A stretch of 42,500 bases of DNA from a bacterium (GCA_009991595.1 JAACVK010000021.1:28254-70753); one strand, 5' to 3'. Shown: positions 8,621 through 16,196, counted from the stretch's first letter. The notes: a model not told the origin generated them from the sequence alone. Made by a program: numbers and translations.

Positions 8621-9591
8621 AAGCGTCTAAGAATGCTTTTGATTCTTGAACGAGTTTGTTCGATGTATTTATCCCGCTGACTCGATGAGTGGTATGCGAA
8701 AATTGCTTCCCATTGTTGCGATGACATGTCATTAAGCGCTCGAAGACCTGATAAAAAATCTCGGCCCGGATTCGCAACTTTAGCAGCGATGTCCTGACAA
8801 TATTTCTTTGCACTGGCGGCAACAAAACTATCGTCATTATCAATCGCCCATGCAAGGCCTGTAACATTTGACTTGAAAATGTTACCTGCCCGATCATTGT
8901 TGGCAGTAATGTAATCTAACAAAAACAGTTGAATAATCGACAGGTCTCGCGAACTACGCGGGTCTAGAGAACTAGTCTTAGACCTCCACTGATCCCGGTT
9001 ATTGCCAACCATTGCAATATCAGTCATCCACAACATGTTTGAACCCACGAGCTGGTTCCCGTTCTGATACACAGGCTCTGAAGTATACGTTGCTACTCCA
9101 TTAAGCGCGTCGATCAACTCTCGTCTCTCGTCTACCTTAGTATCAGGATCATCTTTAGCGATGGAAATTATTTTTTCCTTAGTAATCGCTAACATTTGCA
9201 ACGGAGCCGATCGAAACTCAGAATAGGGAGCTAATTTCTTCGCCAAAGCATTAAAAGAGTGCTCAATGGGCCCTGGTCTATAAGTATAGCTGCTATTACC
9301 ACTTATCTTCCTAATGTTGGGTTTAAACATGGACTTATACTCACGCCCGCTTGCGTCTCTATAATAGAGTTTAATCAACAAAGGGCGGTCATGGGTTTTG
9401 AAAAGCAGAACAGCCTTATACAAAGCGTCTTGCTGGGATAATGCAGCTTCAGCATTGTCATAGAAAAAGCTTGGGTCGTCGATCGCTAGCTCGTGATCCC
9501 CCACACTCACCACCTGCGCTCGAAGTGCAAAAGTAGAGTGAACAAGAAGCAAAGAGAGACAAAGGGTGATGTTTTTCACAATTTTTTTCAT
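8617..9591 (-). CDS. Secreted kinase-fold protein (FAM20/HipA/PI4K-like)
   Basis: Numbered from the ATG at 9591 (324 residues), it opens with a clear signal peptide (MKKIVKN, then LCLSLLLVHSTFAL). A longer frame runs to 9639 but would bury the signal. The body carries the spaced signature of atypical kinases: a putative ATP-contacting Lys90 in MFKP, Glu110 in IEHSFNA, a catalytic-loop-like DYITANNDRAGN (Asp226, Asp233, Asn237), and a metal-binding AIDNDDSF (Asp251). The same pattern of FKP, E, DxxxxNxDRxxxN and IDN is seen in FAM20 secretory-pathway kinases, HipA and PI4K-like families. This is fold recognition by motif, and activity is inferred. The C-terminus is Arg/Lys-rich and helical. 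The target could be envelope or foreign proteins. Confidence 0.6.
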   Translation of the reverse strand: MKKIVKNITLCLSLLLVHSTFALRAQVVSVGDHELAIDDPSFFYDNAEAALSQQDALYKAVLLFKTHDRPLLIKLYYRDASGREYKSMFKPNIRKISGNSSYTYRPGPIEHSFNALAKKLAPYSEFRSAPLQMLAITKEKIISIAKDDPDTKVDERRELIDALNGVATYTSEPVYQNGNQLVGSNMLWMTDIAMVGNNRDQWRSKTSSLDPRSSRDLSIIQLFLLDYITANNDRAGNIFKSNVTGLAWAIDNDDSFVAASAKKYCQDIAAKVANPGRDFLSGLRALNDMSSQQWEAIFAYHSSSQRDKYIEQTRSRIKSILRRF

Positions 9592-9749
9592 TTGAATACA
9601 GCGCACCTTAACCCAGTTGAGATGTTTCTGAAACTGCAAAAGGAAGCAAAGAAGGTCTCTTTAACCACTTTTACGGCTCTTTTGGTGGTATTTTTAGCCT
9701 TTAAAAACGACATGTTATAGAGATTGTGCAATTCACCCCAAGCTTCAAT

Positions 9750-9776
9750 TAAAGTTCTGTTAGCAACTGCCGATCT
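9750..9776 (+). promoter_or_regulatory. Sigma-28 (FliA)-type promoter for flagellin
   Basis: TAAA at 9750-9753 (TAAAGTTC in context), exactly 15 bases, then GCCGATCT at 9769-9776. The enterobacterial FliA consensus is TAAAGTTT-N11-GCCGATAA, so the spacing is exact and nearly all consensus positions match. It points at the flagellin gene, with a predicted start near 9783. Confidence 0.78.
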
Positions 9777-9997
9777 AGTTCAGGTAGGACAAGTGAATAC
9801 GTTGAGATAGGACATCTCCTCGGAAGCCGTCATGGATGAGCTGCACGCGGAAGATATCGGGTTTCAACCGCAGTCAATCCATTACAAATTTCCAAGATCC
9901 ATTAAAAATTTAAAGTAGAGCAAGGAAGCTTGTGCCTCATCATGGTTGATGAGCGCTGGTCACGGATGACCCAAAAAAAGCAATAAGGAGGCTTTTT
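9777..9997 (+). other. Long flagellin 5' leader with hairpin
   Basis: About 215 untranslated bases separate the predicted sigma-28 start from the flagellin ATG. A perfect 7-bp stem lies at 9936-9942 and 9947-9953 with a TGGT loop, and a strong AAGGAGG sits at 9985-9991, six bases before the ATG. No ORF with a credible start or composition fills the leader. Together with 9592-9749, which holds only the promoter region of the minus-strand kinase-like gene, this accounts for the largest gene-free stretch in the window. Confidence 0.55.
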
Positions 9998-10831
9998 ATG
10001 GGTATGAGAATTAACACAAACATGATGTCCATTAACGCTCAACGGAACCTACGAGGTTCACAAATGAGCATGGAGAAATCTTCAGAGAAGCTTTCTTCAG
10101 GATCACGCATCAACAAATCTGCTGATGATGCAGCTGGTTTGGCGATCTCTGAGAATCTGTCAGGACAGATCAGAAGCTTAAGGCAAGCTGGCCGTAACGC
10201 TCAAGATGGTATCTCTTTCATTCAAGTTGCTGAAGGCGGCATGAACGAAGTGGGTAACATGATCACACGTCTTCGTGAGCTTTCTGTTCAAGCAGCGTCT
10301 GACACAATCGGACCTGCCGAAAGAGAATACCTTGATCGAGAAGTTCAAGCATTAAAGCTTGAAATGGATCGTATTTCTCAAGGAACAGAATACAACGGAA
10401 CTAAGTTATTGAACGGAGATGGAAGCAAACTTGACTTTCAAATCGGTATTAACAACAACGAGTTTCAAGATAGAATATCTTATGACCCTAGGCTTACAGA
10501 CGTCTCTCTAAAAGAATTGGGATTAACAAATGTAAGTGCGGTTGATAAGAAGAGCGCTCAAGAATCACTTTCGAAATTAGATGATTCAATCGGCACCTTG
10601 AATAGCAACCGAGCACACCTCGGAGCTCTTCAAAACCGTTTGAACGTAACCGTATCTAATACAGACATCGCCGTAGAGAACTTCTCTGCAGCACGAAGCC
10701 GTATTAAAGATGCAGACGTTGCTCAAGAGAGTGCTGAATTCGCAAGAACGAACATTATGCTTCAATCTGGAATCAGTGTTCTAGCTCAAGCCAACCAAGT
10801 AAAAGGAATGGCTTTGAAACTTTTGGGTTAA
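9998..10831 (+). CDS. fliC: Flagellin (short D0/D1 type)
   Basis: Filament subunit. The N-terminal D0/D1 is classic: MRINTNMMSINAQRNL, then KLSSGSRINKSADDAAGLA and the GISFIQVAEGGMNE helix with LRELSVQAASDT. The C-terminal half has AVENFSAARSRIKDAD and ends in NIMLQSGISVLAQANQVK followed by a hydrophobic tail. At 277 residues almost no D2/D3 is present, so the filament surface would be simple and thin. It is a single-gene unit with its own sigma-28-type promoter, an ideal AAGGAGG and a strong terminator, in keeping with abundant late flagellar expression. The symbol follows general usage; species with several flagellins number them fliC1, fliC2 and so on. The internal region 130-190 is the least conserved part. 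Confidence 0.96.
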   Translation: MGMRINTNMMSINAQRNLRGSQMSMEKSSEKLSSGSRINKSADDAAGLAISENLSGQIRSLRQAGRNAQDGISFIQVAEGGMNEVGNMITRLRELSVQAASDTIGPAEREYLDREVQALKLEMDRISQGTEYNGTKLLNGDGSKLDFQIGINNNEFQDRISYDPRLTDVSLKELGLTNVSAVDKKSAQESLSKLDDSIGTLNSNRAHLGALQNRLNVTVSNTDIAVENFSAARSRIKDADVAQESAEFARTNIMLQSGISVLAQANQVKGMALKLLG

Positions 10832-10870
10832 ATTAAAACCAACTAGTTTTATTGAGTCCCCTGGGAACAC

Positions 10871-10914
10871 AAAAGACCGAGCTCCAAACGGGGTTCGGTC
10901 TTTTACTTTTTTTC
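10871..10914 (+). terminator. Intrinsic terminator of flagellin, possibly bidirectional
   Basis: Ten-base perfect arms AAAAGACCGA (10871-10880) and TCGGTCTTTT (10895-10904), extended inward by C-G and G-U pairs, are followed by a T-rich run (TTTTACTTTTTTT). The reverse strand has four T after the same stem, so it may also stop transcription of the converging small ORF, whose stop codon lies inside the T-tract. Confidence 0.88.
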
Positions 10915-11073
10915 GTCGGGATCAATGCCGTAATCACGGCTCAATATTTCGGATATATCTAGAGCAATACGCTCAAAATCAGTCGCATCCACAACATTAA
11001 GATTGGAAGCCCCATCGCTAATCTCGAAGGAACGTTCATTTAAAATCTCAACTATCTTCTCCTTGAAGTCCAT
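10903..11073 (-). CDS. Small acidic protein of unknown function
   Basis: A 56-codon frame from the ATG at 11073 encodes an acidic, helical, cytoplasmic-looking peptide (DFKEKIVEILNERSFEIS at the start, RDYGIDPDEKK at the end). I recognise no family. The frame extends upstream to a TTG at 11109, but that would overlap the preceding comEC-like gene. The ATG lies 7 bases after that gene's stop, with AGGGG almost touching it. A TATAAT-containing promoter candidate overlaps the upstream stop codon. It could be translated by coupling or from a leaderless transcript. It converges on flagellin. A chance ORF is possible. Confidence 0.45.
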   Translation of the reverse strand: MDFKEKIVEILNERSFEISDGASNLNVVDATDFERIALDISEILSRDYGIDPDEKK

Positions 11074-11079
11074 TCCCCT

Positions 11080-11109
11080 ATTATAGGGTTCGAAGAAGCT
11101 CTCCCGCAA
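11080..11109 (-). promoter_or_regulatory. Candidate sigma-70 promoter at the comEC-like gene end
   Basis: On the minus strand, TTGCGG (11104-11109), 18 bases, then a perfect TATAAT (11080-11085). The predicted start falls at or next to the A of the ATG at 11073, which would give a leaderless message for the small ORF. Confidence 0.4.
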
Positions 11110-11902
11110 GGTATACGATTTTGGCTCCAGATATTATGATGGGCAGCATCGTCACAGATAGAATGCCGACGCCCCAAGTCAAAACCGATTCCCCCATGAA
11201 ACTTAAAAGAAAAACGAAGGCCAGTATCCCCGCAACAAATGGGAAAAGAAATTTTTCCAGGCACCAGACCATTGCCAGGTTGCACAAACAGTAGAGCCCA
11301 AGTGTATGAAAACTAATCTCTTTTTCAACACCAAAAAACCACAGTAGCCCCTGAGAGACCAGGGTGAGCAACACACTTTGATAGAGAAGAGAGAAGCGCA
11401 GTCTAGATGAAAAAAGCACCATCAAATAACAAATCCAACTCAAGAAAAATCCAATCCGACCAATGTGATCAGGAAATAAAAATATTTGAATTAAAGGCAA
11501 AAGGACCAAATAACGCTGAGATCCTCCCACACGCTCTAAAAACAAGCCAGCCCACCAACACAAAGCGGCCCTAAGCAAAGCCACCGGATAATTCGTCATA
11601 GCCAAAAGAAAGAATATTCCAACGGACACAATCAGTTCTGCACCAAACACATCCTTCAAACGAAAGCATTTTAAAAGAACATAAATTTGAGAGCGAAGAG
11701 CTCTGATAAAATATTGAATGTGGGCTCCCGAGAGAACAATCAAATGCACTACACCCAACTCACCAAAAAGCTTCCAAACGTCCGGTTTTTGAAAAGGTTT
11801 ATGCGCTAAAAATAGAAGCTCCAGAAGAGATCTCACCTGAAAGGATTCCACCTTTGACAAAAGATCCAATAAAACACTTCTAGCTAATTCGGGCATGAGC
11901 AA
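11081..11902 (-). CDS. ComEC/Rec2 competence-domain protein, short form
   Basis: An integral membrane protein of about 270 residues with roughly six to eight hydrophobic segments. Two ComEC landmarks are present: GVVHLIVLSGAHI near residues 50-62 (family: GxxHLLAISGxH) and YPVALLRAALCWWAG near residues 104-118 (family: PxxRAxxM). These belong to the Competence domain that forms the DNA channel for uptake of single strands. A typical ComEC has an N-terminal OB-like domain and a C-terminal metallo-beta-lactamase domain and is 650-800 residues long; neither domain is present here or next door. It starts at a TTG (11902) or at the ATG two codons on (11896). It lies 55 bases downstream of a lipoprotein gene on the same strand. 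It may be a minimal channel or a remnant. Confidence 0.7.
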   Translation of the reverse strand: MLMPELARSVLLDLLSKVESFQVRSLLELLFLAHKPFQKPDVWKLFGELGVVHLIVLSGAHIQYFIRALRSQIYVLLKCFRLKDVFGAELIVSVGIFFLLAMTNYPVALLRAALCWWAGLFLERVGGSQRYLVLLPLIQIFLFPDHIGRIGFFLSWICYLMVLFSSRLRFSLLYQSVLLTLVSQGLLWFFGVEKEISFHTLGLYCLCNLAMVWCLEKFLFPFVAGILAFVFLLSFMGESVLTWGVGILSVTMLPIIISGAKIVYLAGELLRTL

Positions 11903-11957
11903 TGCCGTGCAAGGCCTGTGCCCAAAAGCCTCTAAAGTTTAATGATGGAGTGAAAAG

Positions 11958-12455
11958 TTAAGACCAGTCGTCTTCTTTGACTTCGGGAGTTTCGTCAGAA
12001 GGTGTCTCCTCCTGTTTAGCGTCTGGCTGCTCGGACTTTTCAGTCTTAGCCCCCTTCGCTTCGGCCTCTCCTGCCTTTGCAACCGGAGATTTTCCTTCTC
12101 GCAATCTTTGAATCAGCTCCTCAGAAAGGGCGATGTCTTCAACCTCGCCAAGCGGCTCAGGAGAACCTTTAACCTCAACAGGTTGGCCTTTAATAATTTC
12201 GACATATTTTAAGAACTCTACGTGATGATGACGAGCAATTCGAACCTGCCGATGACCGCAGGGAACCTTCAAGTCAACACTCCCGTGCCCTACTTGAATT
12301 CCATCCACTAAAATTTCGTCTGACTTTTCCGAACTAACAACTCTGAGTTTACAAGGACCATGAAACAGCTGAACCTGTTCCTTGTGTCCTCCAGAACAAG
12401 ACACCAAGAAAAATAAAGAGAACCCAAACGTGAAAAAAGCCTTGATTGCCGCCAT
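11958..12455 (-). CDS. Lipoprotein with PEGA-like domain and acidic tail
   Basis: From the ATG at 12455 the product opens with a lipoprotein signal (AAIKAFFTFGFSLFF) and lipobox LVSC at residues 17-20. The next roughly 75 residues resemble a PEGA-type beta domain: an ILVDGIQVGHGSVDLKVPCG core with VRIARHHH, the small surface-exposed fold that often follows lipid anchors. The last 60 residues are low-complexity, rich in Glu, Lys, Ala and Pro, and end EDDWS. The frame continues upstream to a TTG at 12518 and passes an ATG at 12479, but those starts would place unrelated residues before the signal. It is divergent from the next lipoprotein gene, with the shared promoter in 12456-12528, and lies upstream of the comEC-like gene. 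Confidence 0.7.
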   Translation of the reverse strand: MAAIKAFFTFGFSLFFLVSCSGGHKEQVQLFHGPCKLRVVSSEKSDEILVDGIQVGHGSVDLKVPCGHRQVRIARHHHVEFLKYVEIIKGQPVEVKGSPEPLGEVEDIALSEELIQRLREGKSPVAKAGEAEAKGAKTEKSEQPDAKQEETPSDETPEVKEDDWS

Positions 12456-12528
12456 GCGCACACAGACTAATACGAGCATTCGGTCGAGACAATTGCAAGA
12501 CGAGAGAAAATTGCGCAAACTCTAAGTT

Positions 12529-13113
12529 ATGCGGATTTTAGCTCTTTTTGCCATCTGTGCTCTCTGCTCCTGTGGAGGCCCCAACAAAGACGCCATTGTA
12601 GCCAACACCGTTCAGACACTCATGGCCAATATTGTAGAGAGCAACATCACCATCCTTTTGAGCGATAGCCTAAGCCCTCAAGATCCAGTTCCTTGTTCTG
12701 GAGGGGGCACACTGCAAGTCAACAGCCCAACATTCGGGACCATTGATCCCGGAACGGGCACAGCAACCATTGGGGGCGCACCCGTTAACTTCAATAAATG
12801 CATAATCTCCGTTTGCGAGGGCCACACCACCACCATTGATGGAGACAACCTATTCACTATTAATTTAACCGCATCTGTAAGTCTCGACCTTGATGAATAC
12901 AGCGACATCTCTTTGGTCGCCTACTCCAATGGAGCTTCTTATTCTGGCGAACTTTCAGGCGATTTAACCTTCTCCTACAAACTCACGGGTGAACTCTCGA
13001 GAACCGCTTTTGGTGGCATTTTTGTAGACGACACCGATCCAGCCGACCCTCTCGTTGTCGAAGGAAAGTCCTACAACGCCGAAGAACTAAGCGATTTGGC
13101 TGAAGGCTGTTAA
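12529..13113 (+). CDS. Lipoprotein of unknown function
   Basis: A short signal ends in a lipobox LCSC (acyl Cys15), followed by GGPNKDAIVANTVQT. The mature part is rich in Thr, Ser, Gly and Asp, probably all-beta, with four further Cys residues (for example NFNKCIISVCEG) that could form disulphides outside the cytoplasm. Alternating short hydrophobic beta strands (LFTINLTASVSLDLDEYSD, SGDLTFSYKLTGEL) suggest a small beta-barrel or sandwich. I recognise no named family. The start at 12529 is 73 bases from the likely start of the divergent lipoprotein, and no good Shine-Dalgarno sequence is visible. It is followed by a 134-base gap before the HD-GYP gene. Confidence 0.72.
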   Translation: MRILALFAICALCSCGGPNKDAIVANTVQTLMANIVESNITILLSDSLSPQDPVPCSGGGTLQVNSPTFGTIDPGTGTATIGGAPVNFNKCIISVCEGHTTTIDGDNLFTINLTASVSLDLDEYSDISLVAYSNGASYSGELSGDLTFSYKLTGELSRTAFGGIFVDDTDPADPLVVEGKSYNAEELSDLAEGC

Positions 13114-13247
13114 ACAATACACGTTTGAAGAATTTCGCCTAAACATTCGACATTCCATAGGACACTTAACAAAACATTCACAAAGAGATCTCCCAATCTT
13201 CACCTTAGGATTTCCAATCTAGACGATAATAAACTTAAGGCCTTTTT

Positions 13248-13967
13248 ATGACCAAAAGAGATAGTAAAACTTTGCCTGAATGGCTTTACCTTGAAACCGA
13301 AGACTTACCAGAGCCTAGTGCTTTGCCCAAACCGCTTTGGCTTGAGAACACAAAAATTGAACAGGCAATGGACTCACTCAACACACACCCGGAGATAAGC
13401 GCGGTGCTAAAGAGACTCTGGCAAAAAGACCCTTATACCTACAATCACTGCCACCGAGTTGCAGATTTAGCTCAATGGATCGGTCAATTCCTATCACTGT
13501 CGAATCAAGAACGCGTAGAAATTTATCTAGTTGGGCTCATGCATGACGTAGGTAAAATCTTTACTCCTGACCATGTCTTAAAGAAGCCTGGTCCACTCAC
13601 TCGCGAAGAGTTTGAAATCATGAAAAAACACCCAGAAGACTCAGCTAATATTATTTCTAATTTTAAAGATCTTGGATACCTTGAGCCTGCCATTCGCGCC
13701 CATCACGAGCGGTTTGACGGGAAAGGCTATCCGGACGGTCTACTAAGAGATAAAATCCATATCTTCTCACGGGTCATCTTCGTAGCCGACACCTTTGACG
13801 CCATGACCACGAGCCGAGTTTATCGTAAAAAACTAGATTTAGAGGTGACCTATCAGGAGCTTACTGACTGCTCCGGCTCACAATTCGATCCCGAAGTGAG
13901 CAAGGCTTTTGTCACTGCGCATCAGAAGCTGCGTGAGTGGATTCACAACAAAAAGAAAGCCGCGTGA
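13248..13967 (+). CDS. Stand-alone HD-GYP domain c-di-GMP phosphodiesterase
   Basis: Hydrolyses cyclic di-GMP. The HD-GYP domain fills residues 60-215 of 239: first metal His in YNHCHR, His99-Asp100 in GLMHDVGK, Lys103, then ILKKPG-like VLKKPGPLTREEFE, His130-region KKHPE, His152-His153 in AHHERFDGKGYP with the diagnostic Asp-Gly-X-Gly-Tyr-Pro, and FVADTFDAMTTSRVYRK. All canonical metal ligands and the GYP motif appear intact, so activity is expected. There is no receiver, PAS or membrane domain; a 45-residue N-terminal extension is unclassified. In swimming, biofilm-forming or predatory bacteria such enzymes govern lifestyle choices. Its nearest motility gene here is flagellin, 2.4 kb away. 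Confidence 0.92.
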   Translation: MTKRDSKTLPEWLYLETEDLPEPSALPKPLWLENTKIEQAMDSLNTHPEISAVLKRLWQKDPYTYNHCHRVADLAQWIGQFLSLSNQERVEIYLVGLMHDVGKIFTPDHVLKKPGPLTREEFEIMKKHPEDSANIISNFKDLGYLEPAIRAHHERFDGKGYPDGLLRDKIHIFSRVIFVADTFDAMTTSRVYRKKLDLEVTYQELTDCSGSQFDPEVSKAFVTAHQKLREWIHNKKKAA

Positions 13968-13980
13968 TAGGCTCAGCCGA

Positions 13981-14589
13981 GTGGACTCGGACAATAACTC
14001 AGACTCCGAATATGCAGATGACACCATTTGCTTCTGTAATAAGGTCAGCGCCTCAACCGTAAAGAATGCCATCAAAGCCGGTGCATCTACACTCCCCAAA
14101 ATTTACGACGCCTGCCAAGCAGGCAATGGCCCCTGTGGAGGCTCCTGCCGAGAGGATATAAAGGCTCTTCTTCGTCATTCTTCGGCGACAACGACGAAAG
14201 AGGTTGAGAAGATTCCCCCCGCCCTGGTCAAAGGGATCAGTTTGTTCAATCGACACTATTTTTGGGAATGCCATGAGGTGCTTGAACACGAATGGCTCGA
14301 GGAAAATGGACCCAACAGACTCTTTTATCAGGGAATTATACAGGCCTCAGCGGCCATGTATCACGTCCTAAACGCCAACCCTAAGGGCTGTATTAGACTT
14401 GCAGCCGAAGCCCGCAAGAAACTTCAGCCCTACTCCCCTAAATTCATGCAAGTGCCGCTAGTAGAGTTCTTGCAACGTCTGGAAGAATTTGAGATAACCT
14501 CCAAAGAGATTCTAGGCGGCACTAAAAGCGGCTATGATTACGACAGAATCCCAAAACTAATTTTGGGCACAAGTATGAACGAGATTTAA
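13981..14589 (+). CDS. BFD-like [2Fe-2S] domain fused to DUF309
   Basis: The start chosen is the GTG at 13981, 13 bases after the HD-GYP stop; the open frame extends into the previous gene (to 13909) but the residues there look like a frame shadow. Residues about 12-62 form a bacterioferritin-associated-ferredoxin-type domain with Cys ligands in ICFCNKV and ACQAGNGPCGGSC, which would bind a [2Fe-2S] cluster. Residues about 80-150 match DUF309 (LFNRHYFWECHEVLEHEWLE, then LFYQGIIQASAAMYHV), a helical family with conserved Glu and His. The pairing of a redox cluster domain with DUF309 is unusual. The gap before pcnB is 15 bases, so HD-GYP, this gene and pcnB may be cotranscribed. The function is unknown; redox or iron sensing is a guess. 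Confidence 0.78.
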   Translation: MDSDNNSDSEYADDTICFCNKVSASTVKNAIKAGASTLPKIYDACQAGNGPCGGSCREDIKALLRHSSATTTKEVEKIPPALVKGISLFNRHYFWECHEVLEHEWLEENGPNRLFYQGIIQASAAMYHVLNANPKGCIRLAAEARKKLQPYSPKFMQVPLVEFLQRLEEFEITSKEILGGTKSGYDYDRIPKLILGTSMNEI

Positions 14590-14604
14590 TTTAAGCGACT
14601 AAAA

Positions 14605-15891
14605 ATGATATTTTCACTATTTAAGAGAAAAACGGCAAAGCTCCCCAAAGGTTACCAGGAACTTATTTCGCCTGATGCGATGAACATTGTTTCCACCCTA
14701 AAAGAAGCCGGATTCGAAACCTACCTGGTGGGCGGATGTGTAAGAGACATTCTCCTGAAACGTCCCTCAAAAGATTTTGATATTGCGACCTCTGCAGGCC
14801 CGGAACAGGTAAAAAAACTCCTTCACCGCAGCCAAATCATAGGAAGACGATTTAAAATTGTTGTTGCCAGAAGAAGATTAAAACCTTCCAGCGACCTAAA
14901 AAGAGAATTGTTTCCCGTCTTCCACGACAGACCCCCCATCGAAGAATTTCAAATCACCACTTTTAGGTCAAAACCGGCTTGGGATGAAGAAGCTCAGAAA
15001 ATGAACGAAAACGTTTATGGTTCCGCAAAAGAAGACGCCTACCGCAGAGACTTCACCATCAACGCCCTATTTATGGATCCTACCAACTCAAAGGTTGTGG
15101 ACTATGTCGGGGGCAGTAAAGATATCGAAGCTCGATTGCTACGAGTGATCGGCGACCCGAGGGAACGCTTCAAAGAAGACTCAATTCGAATTCTAAGAGC
15201 ACTACGTTTTGCAAAGCGAAACGATTTAAAGCTGGAAAGTGACACTAAAAAGGCACTTCTCGAGCAAATGACCTACTTGAGGGACGCCAAGAAAGAAAGA
15301 ATTCGAGAAGAGATTCTAAAAATTTGGAGAGAAGGTGTTCAAGCCGAAACTTTTCAAGAAATGAAAACTCTTGGCTTATGGAAACACCTTTCCCCACTCT
15401 ATGCTCGGAACTTTGAAACCCATAAAGAGGACTTCAAAAAACTCCTCAGTGTTGGAAAAGCAGTTTCAAAAACACCTTGGAATAACCCAAGGCTAGCTGC
15501 CCCCTTCTTTTTCCTAATGGCTCCAGACTTTTTCTTAGGCGGTTCCAAAAAAGGAAAAAGTCACATTGATGAACTCATCGCAAAGCTCAACGTTTCAAAA
15601 AAAGAATACGAAGACATGCAAGCCATCCGAGAAAACATTCAAAGATTGGGAAATGACAGAACAAAAGGAGCTCGCTTTTTCAGAAAGCACCCTCGAAGCT
15701 ATGAGATCATTTCACAATCAATGTATGTTCTCAAAATTCTAGGAGACGCAGGCGACAAACATTGCTCGAAACTTTGGAAAAAGTGGGAACGCCCCTGGGT
15801 CGTATACAAGAATGAATGCGCCACTTTGTTCGGCAAACCGCGCGGCGGCCACCCCAGAAGACGCACAAGAAAAAGACGCCCCCCCCGCTAG
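14605..15891 (+). CDS. pcnB: Poly(A) polymerase / tRNA nucleotidyltransferase family (PcnB-like)
   Basis: Adds 3' poly(A) tails that mark RNAs for decay; the family also includes CCA-adding enzymes. The nucleotidyltransferase head has LVGGCVRDILL with catalytic Asp57 and Asp59 in KDFDIAT, then IIGRRFKIVVARRR, the Arg-Arg-Phe segment typical of PcnB rather than CCA enzymes. This is followed by YRRDFTINALFMDPTN, GGSKDIEARLLRVIGDP and the ERFKEDSIRILRALRFAKRN helix. The protein ends in a very basic tail (GGHPRRRTRKRRPPR), as in E. coli PcnB, which suits RNA binding. Length 428 is normal. PcnB against CCA-adding specificity is inferred from RRF and the tail. The ends of this gene and the next are only 11 bases apart, convergent. 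Confidence 0.88.
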   Translation: MIFSLFKRKTAKLPKGYQELISPDAMNIVSTLKEAGFETYLVGGCVRDILLKRPSKDFDIATSAGPEQVKKLLHRSQIIGRRFKIVVARRRLKPSSDLKRELFPVFHDRPPIEEFQITTFRSKPAWDEEAQKMNENVYGSAKEDAYRRDFTINALFMDPTNSKVVDYVGGSKDIEARLLRVIGDPRERFKEDSIRILRALRFAKRNDLKLESDTKKALLEQMTYLRDAKKERIREEILKIWREGVQAETFQEMKTLGLWKHLSPLYARNFETHKEDFKKLLSVGKAVSKTPWNNPRLAAPFFFLMAPDFFLGGSKKGKSHIDELIAKLNVSKKEYEDMQAIRENIQRLGNDRTKGARFFRKHPRSYEIISQSMYVLKILGDAGDKHCSKLWKKWERPWVVYKNECATLFGKPRGGHPRRRTRKRRPPR

Positions 15892-15902
15892 ACGCTTAGT
15901 TG

Positions 15903-16196
15903 CTACTTCGGGCTTAGTGCTTCGTTGTTATAAAAACATTGGAGCTGGTAGTAGCCACACTCAAGATTGACCACGCTGTCATTGATGACATCAACACCCC
16001 GGGCAAATGTTCCGGGGTCGCAGCGATTGTGACGGTAGTTATGATGTTTGAATGTTAACCGACAATCACCAAGTTTCTTTTTGACCGCAATTTCTAGGGC
16101 TAAAACTTTGTTTTCCATTTCTGCCAGCCTTTGTTCCGTATCAGCAAATGAAAGTGACGAAACTGTGAATAACGCTAAACATATAATTCTTTTCAT
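15903..16196 (-). CDS. Small secreted Cys-containing protein
   Basis: A 97-residue product with a signal peptide (MKRIICLALFTVSSLSFA, predicted cleavage before DTEQ). A short heptad-like helix (RLAEMENKVLALEIAVKKKL) follows, then a globular tail with four Cys (GDCRLTF, NRCDPG, LECGYYQLQC) that could form two disulphides. His and Asn are abundant in KHHNYRHNR. I recognise no family. It is a single gene that converges on pcnB. The coiled helix may mediate oligomerisation. Confidence 0.62.
   Translation of the reverse strand: MKRIICLALFTVSSLSFADTEQRLAEMENKVLALEIAVKKKLGDCRLTFKHHNYRHNRCDPGTFARGVDVINDSVVNLECGYYQLQCFYNNEALSPK

Noticed and set aside
9622-9720. A 32-codon plus-strand ORF with a hydrophobic stretch, upstream of the flagellin promoter.
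   Set aside because: Weak start context, no promoter ahead of it, overlaps the upstream region of the kinase-like gene. Not convincing as a gene.
13909-13980. N-terminal extension of the BFD-DUF309 gene to base 13909.
   Set aside because: It overlaps the last 59 bases of the HD-GYP gene and encodes no recognisable residues; the GTG at 13981 is a better start.
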